A stretch of DNA of 64,000 bases, taken from the NCBI GenBank assembly GCA_030411725.1, contig MU839828.1, positions 3,534,001 to 3,598,000 of the forward strand, written 5' to 3'. Source of the stretch: Echria macrotheca. Lineage: Eukaryota; Ascomycota; Sordariomycetes; Sordariales; Schizotheciaceae. The translations under genes were made by a program, and so were the position numbers. Below, one piece after another: positions 1 through 9,622 of the stretch. Below the pieces are notes generated by a model, which was not told the DNA's origin, did not search any database, and saw only the letters and a program-made list of their open reading frames with translations. Within the stretch, counting starts at the first letter, position 1. Every line of letters starts with the position of its first letter.

Positions 1-1241
1 CCAGCAGGTGACGGAGGCATCGATTCGAGGATTCTCATTCTTTCTCATGGGCCGCAGTTTCAAGTCGAGCCTTGCACCATCACCAACCAGCATTCGCTGT
101 CGCCAGTCCCACACGATACTTCGACGCTCGTTCTCAATCACCAAGAAGATGGCCGAACCGACAATCGCCTGACGCTCGCGGGTCCTGCTGAGAGCAGCTT
201 CGACGTCTACCCAGACACTCACACAAGCACGCCGTATCAGCGAGGCGACTGGGAATCGAACAGGGCCACCATCCAGAACCTGTATCTCGACCTCAACCTG
301 CCACTCAGCGATGTGATCGAAATCATGAGAAACAATCATTGCTTCTTCGCAACGTGTGTACACCTACGGTTACCTTGTTTACTGTCTAGTATAGCTGCTG
401 ACTGTGTCCATGTTGTAGTCCGCGCATGTACAAACGCCAGTTCACAAAATGGGGCTGGAAGAAGTACAAGGCAGATCGACCCGCAAAGCGAACATGCATC
501 CGGTCCGAAAATGAGCGATCCCGCCTCAAGTCCAGTCTCACCCTCCATGTACAACTTGTCGATGATCCGCTTACGCAACACACGCTTTGCATCGCTCGGG
601 ACCTGCCCTCGTACCTTGGGGCGTGTTGGGTCGATATCGAAATCAGAGACGGCGTCTTCATATTTATGGACAATTTCATGCGTCCCGACTTGCAGCCTGC
701 GCATCTAACTGCCTCTGGGCTGTTCTTGGCGGGGATTCACAATTTTATTCACCGTTGTCCGTACGCTGGACGGCTGCATCTTGAAAGGAGCTTCGCTTTG
801 ATCGAGAAAATTCTCAAGCCATGCAACCCGAACACCCTTATTTTTCTCAATTTTTTTGTTCCCATGGCCCTCGTGAGTTACCGAGATACAACCACCGCTT
901 CAAACACGGGTTCTCCGGGTCGCCTCGCCTTCCATATGTATCTGAAGTTTGTCGCTCAGCTTGCCAGCATCCGTCTCGGGTCCCACCATCCTATGACTTC
1001 CGTCCCAGCAGCTCTGCATTTGGTGCTAACCGGTTCGGCAGACCCTCGCGATCACATTCTTAGCTTCATGTCGAGGAACATGCCTTATATCGGAAACCGT
1101 GTATTCAGGGTTATTGTCAGCCGACCGAACGGCGTTGAAGGGACCGATGCGTGGTACTGGGCGAGGTCGCTATGGATTGGTCTCACTCACACTTTATGGC
1201 CGAGCGAGCGGCGCCTTTCCCCATCACAGAGCAATGTGTAG
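1..1241 (+). CDS. Clr5-domain protein, 5' end outside the window
   Basis: The frame is already open at base 1, so the start lies upstream. Exon 1 runs to 353, an intron occupies 354-418 (GTGTGT..TAG), and exon 2 runs from 419 to a TAG at 1239-1241. Across the junction the protein reads WESNRATIQNLYLDLNLPL, then a splice restores ATPRMYKRQFTKWGWKKY. This is the fungal Clr5 domain, a short helical module with a WxW-K-K-Y end that is common at the N terminus of large fungal proteins of unknown role. About 270 residues follow without a domain I recognise. Clr5 proteins are often assumed to be nuclear by analogy with a heterochromatin gene of fission yeast; that role is not shown here. A further intron in exon 2 is possible but not needed to keep the frame. 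Confidence 0.75.
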
Positions 1242-2847
1242 CAACTGGAAAGTGTCTCTACTTATCTCCTAGACTGTGTCCCGTGTTCCGAATTTTTATC
1301 CTTTTTAAATTTTTTAATTTCTGATCTCGTCATACTATTACCTCTCAACAGAAGGTCTCGCCACCGTCGGGTGGGAGCTCTTTTTTTGTACAAGGAATCC
1401 CTAGCGGACTTGATAGAGATAGGAGTCGGATTTTTATACCGCATTCCATCATAAAACATGTTTTCAGAAGACACGACAGAACCAGTCGGCTTCAACTCGA
1501 TTGACTGACCCACGCCCCTGCCCGGCATACCTCCCCCTCACTTGACATACACTAGTCTCATAGACTGTGGATCGACAGGAGGAAAACCGGGTAGCAAGGT
1601 CAGATAACCTGGCCGGCAGACGTACATTTCAAGGAAGCACAACCTGCCATCTGAGGACACTCCAGACCCTGGCCGGGTGACTTCCCGAATCCCCCTAGAC
1701 GACCCCATACATACCATCCGTAGCTCCACGCAGCATTCTCCCTATGTCGACAATATTTCTGGACCCAAACATCTAGCAACCCATCAGGCACCAACGACAC
1801 CCTGCTTTACTTGTCGCAGCGCATACAATGTCAGGGTCGCACCGGGACCGCCCCCAGCCGGACTGTACCGCCCGTTGCTTATTGCATCAAAGCAAGCTAG
1901 GCGGCGTCCAGTTTCTCATTGCAACTCTACCCCGTAATAATCCCGTACCGTAACCCGGACTACAACCCAGGCGGGCCGGGGTTCTTTTACAGTGGCGGAA
2001 TCTGATTGGTGGATCACGACCCCTGGCCGGACTGGAGCCGAAGCGGAAGACGTTGCGCCATGCCTACGGATCCGGCAGGTCTTCTTTGTTTCTTCCCAGA
2101 TTTATTCAGCCACTGGAGATAGGTTTCCTGTCAGACGGTTCTACGGGCCCGGGTTTCCCCAGTTCCCACAATCCATGACGAAATCCCACAGTCGAATTAC
2201 ATCTTTTTGCGAACCACCTCGCACCAGAAAAGGAGAACCCGAAAAAGGGAGGGGTTCCTGACAGGATATGCAGGCACAAACGCGGCAGGGACCCTACCAA
2301 ATTAAAAGGCCCTATACGTCGTCATGTACGCCCACTATACCCATTGATTAAGGGGATCCGTCGGCCGTCCAGCCCGTCGCCTAAAACTTGTCACCTCGGA
2401 TTCTTCCCTCCCTTTGCTTTTTTCCCACGCGATGGACCCGGGCCCTCACCCTATTAGGCTGGTTCTGCGGGCTCGGAACACGATTGGTACCGAGATTTGT
2501 TGGCAGCAGACGGCCGCGCCGGGAATTCTTGGCGAAAAGAGTTTCTGGCGTTCTTTGCCCGCTTATAACCACCCGAGGAGCTGGTATCCAGATTTGCATT
2601 TTTTGATTAAATTGTATAATAAACAAAAAAAGATGTGGATCGCAACCCCGGGTCCGGACCGGATACTACCTACCTGCGCTTTTTTTTTTGCCTGTCACAT
2701 TTTATAATACCTTGAGATCCCCTACCCTACCTTCCCAACTTTCTGGGTCCGGCGATCTCCATCCATCCATCCCAGATCAGATCCGTTCCTTTGATACCCC
2801 CTTACCTTCCTTAGGCACACAGACCCCGCCCCTGATAATCAGTAAAG
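1242..2847. other. Intergenic, no gene seen
   Basis: About 1.6 kb between the Clr5 gene and the lactonase gene. It holds short open frames without recognisable sequence, a few poly-A/T runs (for example near 2610-2630 and 2681-2692) and pyrimidine-rich DNA just before the lactonase start. It probably contains the 3' end of the first gene and the promoter of the second. Nothing else is supported. Confidence 0.5.
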
Positions 2848-4416
2848 ATGCACAAGAAGCTCCTCTCGTTCCTGCTGGCGGCCCCGGCGTCGGCCGACAT
2901 CATCTTCGCCACGTCGTACAACGACCACGCCCTGACGACGCTCGACTTCAGCGGCGGCAAGCTGACCAAGGTCGGCTCGCCCAAGCTCGACTGCGGGTCC
3001 GAGCCGACCTGGCTGACGCTCGACTCTGCCAACTCGGTGCTCTACTGCCTCAACGAGGGCTGGGGCGGCGCCTCGTCTATTACCTCTTACAAGGCCTCGG
3101 CCAACGGGTCCCTGACGACGCTCGACGTGCTGCCCGTGCTCAAGAGCCCGGTGGCGTCGACCTTGTTCGGTGCCAATAGCAGCCGGCTGGCTGTTGCGTT
3201 CTAGTATGTACCCCTCATCCCAAAAAAAAAAATAGAGAGAAGAAAAGAAAAGAAAAGTAGAAAAAAGGAGACAATACTAACAAAAACCGGAAAAGCGACA
3301 CCTCCTCCTTCGCCACCTTCTCAGTCGCAAACCCCAAGGACCTCGCCCTCCTCTCCCAGACCAACTACACCCTCGCAGCCCCCGGCCCGCACCCGGACCG
3401 CCAGGAAGCCCCGCACCTGCACGACGCCGTGCTCGACCCGTCCAAGAAGTTCATCCTGGTGCCCGACCTCGGCTCGGACCTGCTGCGCGTGTACAAGGTC
3501 GACGAGAGCGCGGCCTCGGGCGCGTCGGCCGTGGGCGTGGTCAAGGCCGTCGCCGGCTCGGGCCCGCGCCACGCCGTTTTTGCCACCGCCGGCGCCAAGA
3601 CGTACCTCTACACCGTCAACGAGCTGTCCAACACCATCACGGGCTACACCGTCTCCTACAAGGCCGACGGTTCCTTCCCCGAGTTTACGCAGATCTTCGA
3701 TGTCAGCACCCACGGTCCCGGTGGTAGCGTGCCGGCGGGCACCAAGTCTGCCGAGATTCAGATTTCTGTACGTTTATTTGTCTCTCCCGTCTCCCCCCCC
3801 CTATCCCCCTTTTATACACCATGAGATTTGATACTGACAAAAAAAAAAAAGCCCGACAACAAATTCATAATCGTCTCCTCCCGCGGCGAAAAGTCCGTCA
3901 CCATCCCCGCCCTCGACGGCTCTTCCAATTCAACCATCGCCTCGGACCCCCTCATCAGCTTCAGCATCGACGCCGCGACCGGCAAGCTCACGCTCGTCCA
4001 GGTCGGCCCCGCCGGCGGCGTCAACCCGCGCGGCTTCACGCTCAACAAGGCCGGCACGCTCGTCGTCTCGGCGCTGCAGGACGACAACCGGGTCGTCGTC
4101 ATCGAGCGCGACGTCAAGACCGGGATGCTCGGCAAGATTCTGGGGCACGCGACGGTGGGCATGGGCGACGGGAACGGGCCGAACTATGCTCTCTTTTATG
4201 AGTAAGTTGGTTTCGCCGCGTTGTCCACTCTTGATTGAGAAAAATATTTGTATATTCTTTTTTGTACATGTGTTTTTTTTTTTTCTTTCCCTGTGCGTTC
4301 CGCTCGTCCTGAAAGTGTGTGAAAATTGATTTGGTCTGGGATTTCTTGTATCTAGGGGTGCTGCCAAGCCGGGGCCGGGTGGTCATGAGCATGAGCATGA
4401 TCATGGACACCACTAG
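2848..4416 (+). CDS. Secreted lactonase-type seven-bladed beta-propeller protein
   Basis: Four exons: 2848-3203, 3296-3767, 3852-4201 and 4356-4416, giving 412 residues. The three introns are 92, 84 and 154 nt with GTATGT, GTACGT and GTAAGT donors. The N terminus (MHKKLLSFLLAAPASA) is a short signal peptide. The body matches the fungal 6-phosphogluconolactonase/muconate-cycloisomerase-like propeller family: TSYNDHALTTLDF near the start, HLHDAVLDPSKKFILVPDLG and HAVFATAGAKTYLYTVNEL in exon 2, and VNPRGFTLNKAGTLVVSAL in exon 3. In bacteria the family hydrolyses 6-phosphogluconolactone; a secreted fungal member may act on another lactone, so the substrate is open. The last exon encodes only a tail ending in a His/Glu/Asp stretch (HEHEHDHGHH), which could bind metal. 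All junction phases agree. Confidence 0.85.
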
Positions 4417-4582
4417 ATCATTTGAGACGAGACGGGATGACGAGGATTATATCTTCCTTTGGGATCCGGAGGAGTGATTATATATATTTCTTGTTGGAAG
4501 AGGGGCGGGAAAAAGCAGATGACATTGTTGTATGTCGGTAGCAGCACTGTTTGAACCCCCTTGAAATAATGTGTCAATGAAG

Positions 4583-4602
4583 TATATATATATATATATA
4601 TA
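4583..4602. repeat. (TA)n dinucleotide run
   Basis: An uninterrupted TA repeat of about 20 nt between the lactonase stop and the convergent F-box gene. It is a simple microsatellite in probable 3' flanking DNA. Confidence 0.85.
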
Positions 4603-4655
4603 AATTCGCTGATATCGGGAGTCTAACTGCCCATGTGACTACCTACCTATCGAAC

Positions 4656-6158
4656 TCACCTGAACCAACATGAGTCTAATGCTTTACATTTGACCATACG
4701 CATGCTCCACCAGATTCCGCTGCTGTTCATGACATCGAATTCTACCCCCATCTCCGCAAACGCAACCTTCATCTCCGCAGCAGCTTCTGGAAATGGCCCC
4801 TTGAGATCCGAAACGTTGAGCAGAGGATTTTCGCACTTCATAACCGGCGCGACGATGACCTTCTCGAGCGACTCGCATGATCCCCGCCGTAGAGGCGATG
4901 TCCACTTTCCCAGCTCCAAGAAATCATCGCCCCACCGCGGCAGCCACAGCACCAGCTCCTTGAGGGTCGGCGGGAGGACTCCTGAGAAAAGCAGAGGGAA
5001 GGTTTCGCGAACTGGCCAGGCCTCGTAGTGGCTCGGCATCACTGCGCGCAACGTGCGCGGGTCGACTCTCAGCACCTTGAGCTTGGGAAAGTCCTGCAGG
5101 CTGCACAATGCCTTGATCTCGGGCGCGGCTTCGCCGCCACCCATCTCGGTCGTGTCGAGGCTGATGTCGCGAAGTGTAGCACTGCGCTGCCACAGCAGGT
5201 CCCACAACTGGCCGGCTGTCTGCCTGTCCGCCCAGGTGTTTTCGGGGCCATCGGCAAACCCGCGGTGCAGAGCGAGCCGCTCCAGATGAGGCGAGAGCTC
5301 CAGAAGTTTGCCGAGCGTCTCGGACGTTGTGTGGTTATATGGCCCAAGGATGAGTGTTTGGATGTGCGGTATGCGCTGGGTGAAGGCGTCGGTCGGTCTG
5401 CTGATAACTTCACGCATACATAGCGTGCTCAAGTTAGGGGCCAGCCCGAGGAAGAAGTCCGGCTGCGGCGGCCGCCGACACCAGTGGCCTTTGCTCATCA
5501 CGTCGGCGACTTGTCTTGCCGTGAAGGTGCTCATCATGTTGAGTGTTTCTAGACGAGGGAGAGTCAGTCTGCTGATGCTGGCTGTGCAACCGAGATACTT
5601 TTTCAGCGTTTCCATGCGACGGCCACTGAATCCCGGCACGTTGAGGACTCTGATATTGGGGGTCAAAAGCAGCAGTATGCAGAGGACCAGCATTCGCCCA
5701 TCGAAGCAGCCCTCGTCAAACCGCCAAGGCCACGGTCCCAATTGACGTGCAGCCTCCCCGATCCAGTCAGCCTCCCCAATTAAAGGGCCCTGCTTGGACA
5801 GGTGATCCCAGAAACGATCATGACTCTGGTAGGGAACGTCCATATCGAGCCATCGGACATGTTGACCCAGCTTAGGCCGGCTGCTGAGTGTCCGTATCAG
5901 GCATGCAATGCGCGTGGACGAGGCCCTTCCACAGACGTAGTGATACAAGAATGGCTGGGCGATTTCGTGGAGGATCCTGCACGTCTTGGAGAGTTGAGAA
6001 AGGGTGAACTTGGGTATGTAATCGAAGCAAGGCTTCTCTGTCGGCAACCCGTATTGTTGGCGAGGGATTCGATAGTCCCGCGGTCCGACGGCGGTACAAC
6101 AGTAGCAAAGTTGTCCGCAAATAGCCATGAGAATCTCAGGGGGCATGGCCAGCAGCAT
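4656..6158 (-). CDS. F-box-like protein with leucine-rich C-terminal half
   Basis: A single open frame of 500 residues. The N terminus (MLLAMPPEILMAICGQLCYCC) looks like the first helix of a fungal F-box, followed by a Cys-bearing insert and then FTLSQLSKTCRILHEIAQPFLYH, the second part of the box. This split F-box with an insert occurs in a large fungal family. The rest has the repeated L-x-x-L pattern of leucine-rich repeats (for example LETLNMM, LERLALHRG, LKVLRV, LKELVLW). F-box proteins recruit substrates to SCF ubiquitin ligases; the target is unknown. It is divergent from the next gene, which has the same layout, with a 619-bp space between them. No intron is needed. Confidence 0.75.
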   Translation of the reverse strand: MLLAMPPEILMAICGQLCYCCTAVGPRDYRIPRQQYGLPTEKPCFDYIPKFTLSQLSKTCRILHEIAQPFLYHYVCGRASSTRIACLIRTLSSRPKLGQHVRWLDMDVPYQSHDRFWDHLSKQGPLIGEADWIGEAARQLGPWPWRFDEGCFDGRMLVLCILLLLTPNIRVLNVPGFSGRRMETLKKYLGCTASISRLTLPRLETLNMMSTFTARQVADVMSKGHWCRRPPQPDFFLGLAPNLSTLCMREVISRPTDAFTQRIPHIQTLILGPYNHTTSETLGKLLELSPHLERLALHRGFADGPENTWADRQTAGQLWDLLWQRSATLRDISLDTTEMGGGEAAPEIKALCSLQDFPKLKVLRVDPRTLRAVMPSHYEAWPVRETFPLLFSGVLPPTLKELVLWLPRWGDDFLELGKWTSPLRRGSCESLEKVIVAPVMKCENPLLNVSDLKGPFPEAAAEMKVAFAEMGVEFDVMNSSGIWWSMRMVKCKALDSCWFR

Positions 6159-6777
6159 CGAGTTGGTTGTCTACTGCCCGATGATATCCTAGCTGTGTGC
6201 CCATTTTTACGTCCGACCCGAAGCCTCGCAACTCTGGAAACAACCGCTCGCGTTTAGTCTGGTAACTAAAGGACCGTTAGCATGTTCTCCAATTCTGGAT
6301 GGATCATTGACCCACCAGCCGAGGGAAGCAGTTTCATATTTGACAATTTCCACGAACTCCGAGAGAGCGCCTTACCTCCCTAGATACCTCAAGACTGTTT
6401 CGACTCGGCGGTTTGGCGCTGCTGTGTTGATGCAAGGTTAGCCGCGAATCGGGGCACCCGGGCTGGATGGACTTGAGCTGTTTGTTCTTTGCAGGGCAGT
6501 AGCCAAGGTTGGGATGAAATTGAAGCCGCAAAGTTTTCTGTGGCAGGGTCCCTCCTACCCACCCCACCATCTTCATCTTCGCCCTTCTTCCTGCCAGCCT
6601 TTTCCACTCTTTCCACTCTCAACCTCACAACAACGCATCAAGCCTAGGTATGGATTGGTTTCCCCTGCGCGCCCATAATTTACTCACCACCATTCTCGTT
6701 TAGACATCCGTTTCCGTCACGCAAACTTCAAACAGATCGGATGTCGAAAATCGCCTTCGATTGACCCGAACGCGAAC
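6159..6777. promoter_or_regulatory. Shared divergent promoter region of the two F-box-like genes
   Basis: The two F-box-like genes are transcribed away from each other across this space, so both promoters must lie here. I see no unambiguous TATA box or defined operator. Pyrimidine-rich DNA precedes the right-hand start. Confidence 0.55.
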
Positions 6778-8466
6778 ATGGACGACACCATGAACCCATC
6801 GGCGATGAGCCGAGTCCTGCGCAACCCCCAGCTAGTCGTGGCCATCGGCGAAGCGCTGTGTCCGCACTGCGTGTACGGCGGCAAGCGTGGCCCATGGTTC
6901 GACGCAAACATTCCCCCGCAATTCGAGCTACACCACCGCAGCCAGCCGGCTCTGGCGAACCTCGCCATGACTTGTCGACAATTGCGCAAGCTTCTGCAGC
7001 CCGTGCTGTTCCACTCTTTCTGCCCCAGCCGGCCCGATGAGACGCGGCTGCTCTCGTTGCTGCGCGCCCTGGTCGCGCGTCCGGACCTCGCCCGATGCAT
7101 GAAATCGGTCGCCCTGAGCTTCGCCGAGATTCCCGTAGACAGGGAACCCACGAGTGCTTTGTTCCAGGAGTTCGTGCCCAAACTCCTCCTCAGCCAGGCC
7201 GATCAAGAGTATCTGCTGGGCCCCAGACATCCGCTGAGGAGGTTTTATCATTGGCTCAATACAAAGCGGCACGAAAATATCAATAGCATAACACAGCTTG
7301 TGCTCCTACACATTCCCAATCTGGAATTCCTTCAGATTGAGGTGCCCGGAGGACAAACTTTTAACTGGAGTGGTATCATCGGGGGGATGGAGGCGAAACC
7401 CCGCTTCCCGCGCCTTAAGTACCTGGTGCTAGGCCAACTGTCTGGGGGCGGGACTAATCCCCAACTAACACACCAGCTCCTTAACCAACCCGCGACTTTC
7501 TTGCATTTCCGATCGATCAAGAGTTTTCTCCAGCATACTCCTGCCGTCGAGGAGTTGTGGATTACTAGCAGCCCAGTGACGCTCGAGGGTCTCAAGTTTG
7601 ACTTCGGCTTGGAGAATCTGCGGCGCCTCGAGTTCACCCGTGGTCTCTACATCCCGCCGGAGCACCTCGACAGTCTCCTCTCACGCTGCACCCGCCTCGA
7701 GAGCCTGTCTCTATACTGGGACCCGTGCCGCTATCACCACAGAGGGGTCCGACGGGGATTCATGCCTCCAGGCTGGCACAAGGCCTTCTGGGCCGCCATT
7801 GAGCACACCGCACCTACCCTGCAGGAGCTCACTCTGGATATCTTCGGCACACCCTATAACGACCCGGGCGACACGCGCTCCACAAGAACCACGCTTCGCG
7901 ATTTCCGCCGGCTGCGAAAGCTCAAGCTTGGAAACGCCGCTCTCACTGCCCTCCGGGACACATTCCTTGTCCAAAATCCCGGCATCGAAGACGACGACCC
8001 CGCCTTTATCATGCAGCTCCTTCCCCCGTCCATCGCCGAGGTCACCCTCTGGGGCCCAACGTACAGCTCGTACCATCTCGGCGTGGGTTTCCTCACGAGA
8101 GAGATGCGGCAAGAGCGCCAAGCCAGGGAAAGGTACCCGGACCTCAGCAAGCTCGTCATCGCCCCGCACTGCCGGGACTGGTGCCGTAACAGCTTCCCCA
8201 AGGACTGTAACAGCTTCCCCAAGGAGATGCCGTGGCCCACCGTGGACGATTCGGAGTTCGAGGGTAAAAGAGTGAACGCAGATCTGAGGAACGCGCCGCC
8301 GGCGCCGATGTATGAGGTTCAGCAGATCAACAAAGAGTACTGGGGCAGCCAGATCTTCGGGCTTCCCCTGTGGCCGCATAATGCCGTGGAGCATACCATG
8401 GACCCGATCTATCCTCCCTGGATCCACACTTTGATGACCGGCAGAGTGGCCAGTACCACGCTCTGA
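6778..8466 (+). CDS. F-box-like protein, relative of the divergent neighbour
   Basis: A single open frame of 562 residues starting at an ATG in good context (cgaacATGgac). The N terminus has the same order as its neighbour: a first helix (NPQLVVAIGEALCPHC), a Cys-containing insert, then ALANLAMTCRQLRKLLQPVLFHSF and a stretch resembling the neighbour's RTLSSRP segment (RALVARPDL). The C-terminal half has leucine-rich segments (LRRLEFTRGL, LESLSLYW, LRKLKLGNAAL). It probably acts as an SCF ubiquitin-ligase adaptor with an unknown substrate. Near the C terminus a 21-bp tandem duplication (8186-8227) encodes NSFPKDC followed by NSFPKEM. The pair probably arose by an old duplication; protein identity looks low outside the box. 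Confidence 0.75.
   Translation: MDDTMNPSAMSRVLRNPQLVVAIGEALCPHCVYGGKRGPWFDANIPPQFELHHRSQPALANLAMTCRQLRKLLQPVLFHSFCPSRPDETRLLSLLRALVARPDLARCMKSVALSFAEIPVDREPTSALFQEFVPKLLLSQADQEYLLGPRHPLRRFYHWLNTKRHENINSITQLVLLHIPNLEFLQIEVPGGQTFNWSGIIGGMEAKPRFPRLKYLVLGQLSGGGTNPQLTHQLLNQPATFLHFRSIKSFLQHTPAVEELWITSSPVTLEGLKFDFGLENLRRLEFTRGLYIPPEHLDSLLSRCTRLESLSLYWDPCRYHHRGVRRGFMPPGWHKAFWAAIEHTAPTLQELTLDIFGTPYNDPGDTRSTRTTLRDFRRLRKLKLGNAALTALRDTFLVQNPGIEDDDPAFIMQLLPPSIAEVTLWGPTYSSYHLGVGFLTREMRQERQARERYPDLSKLVIAPHCRDWCRNSFPKDCNSFPKEMPWPTVDDSEFEGKRVNADLRNAPPAPMYEVQQINKEYWGSQIFGLPLWPHNAVEHTMDPIYPPWIHTLMTGRVASTTL
8186..8227 (+). repeat. 21-bp in-frame tandem duplication in the F-box-like gene
   Basis: Nineteen bases starting GTAACAGC and ending AAGGA are repeated exactly with a 21-base period, adding seven residues and keeping frame. 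The near-identity points to a recent duplication or strand slippage. Confidence 0.9.
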
Positions 8467-9622
8467 ATACCGGCAGACTATCCGGCACATCCATGTTCAC
8501 CGCCGAGAGCGCGGTCCTATGGATAAGAAGGCCCATGCCTGCCGAGCGCATCTGCCGAGCGCATTGTAAGTACCCCCGTGCACGCGACTCTCAAAGACCA
8601 CCATGCTTTTCTTTTCTATATCGGCGGACAAGGAACTGACAAAGATAAATCAAGGATCCCTACAGCTTGTTTGTTTGTTTGTTTGTTTGTTTGGTTTGTA
8701 ACATTTAGCGCCCGGGGAGCCGAAGGCTCCGGCGAGGATCCCTACAGCGAGCATCAGGTTTATTCCAACATGCCCTAGATCGTGGTATCGAGCCGGAAAG
8801 TTTTCCAGTATCTCAATTCGAGTGCAAGTGCATCTTAGATTGCGATCAAAAAAGGCAGGGCAGGGTGCTTTTACAAGGCTCGGTATGGAAAGGCTGAGTG
8901 GCTCAATTGGGGTGTGATTTAATTGCACGGTCGTCACACCAGATAGGTTTCTTTCACAGCACTAATACTGTAATACCCACAATAACGAGAACAGAATAGA
9001 CAGAATTTGCTTTGTCAGAATAATAACAAGAGAACTCCCCCGAAAATGCACTAAAATGATGTTGTGACACCCCCTCCCCTCCCCACCCCTCCCCACTTTG
9101 TAGCTGTCACAGCCTCGCCATCTACAAAGGGCCATTCCAAGGCTTTCACGCGCAAGTTGTCCACCGACAGCCTTTTACAATCTGCACCCTCCTTGGTAGG
9201 AAGGTAGGTTTTCCTTTGTTAGAGAGATGTGCTGCACTGCATCTAAAGTGGTGCGTTCCCGGCTCCAAATGTAGCGCTTTGGATGACAGCCGCATGGCAG
9301 GTGTGGAAAAATGGGAAAGGAGATCACGGAATAATTAGGGGCTATTATTCCCAGAGGAGTTTTCTACTAATGATAAATTCCAAGCACCTATCTGCGAGAT
9401 GATCCATGCAATTTCATTCCCTCGTAATGTCCATTGTCCAGTCCCCAGATCGACAACCCATCGATACCTTGATATGCTGCTCCCAATGCACCTGCGACCA
9501 AAGAACCGTATTACCACTATCTCTACTCCCTCCTCAATGATGATGCAATAATTACCGACCCATGCCAAGCGACTAAGAATTAAGGTTAAGTGATTAGGTG
9601 CGTTGTGAAAAAGCGCTCTCTC
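8467..9622. other. Intergenic with GTTT microsatellite
   Basis: No gene is supported. It contains a (TTGT)n run at about 8667-8692, a 14-bp exact direct repeat (AGGATCCCTACAGC) at 8653-8666 and 8735-8748 flanking that run, and C-rich DNA near 9068-9100. It is the 3'-to-3' space between the F-box-like gene and the convergent zinc-finger gene. Confidence 0.6.
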
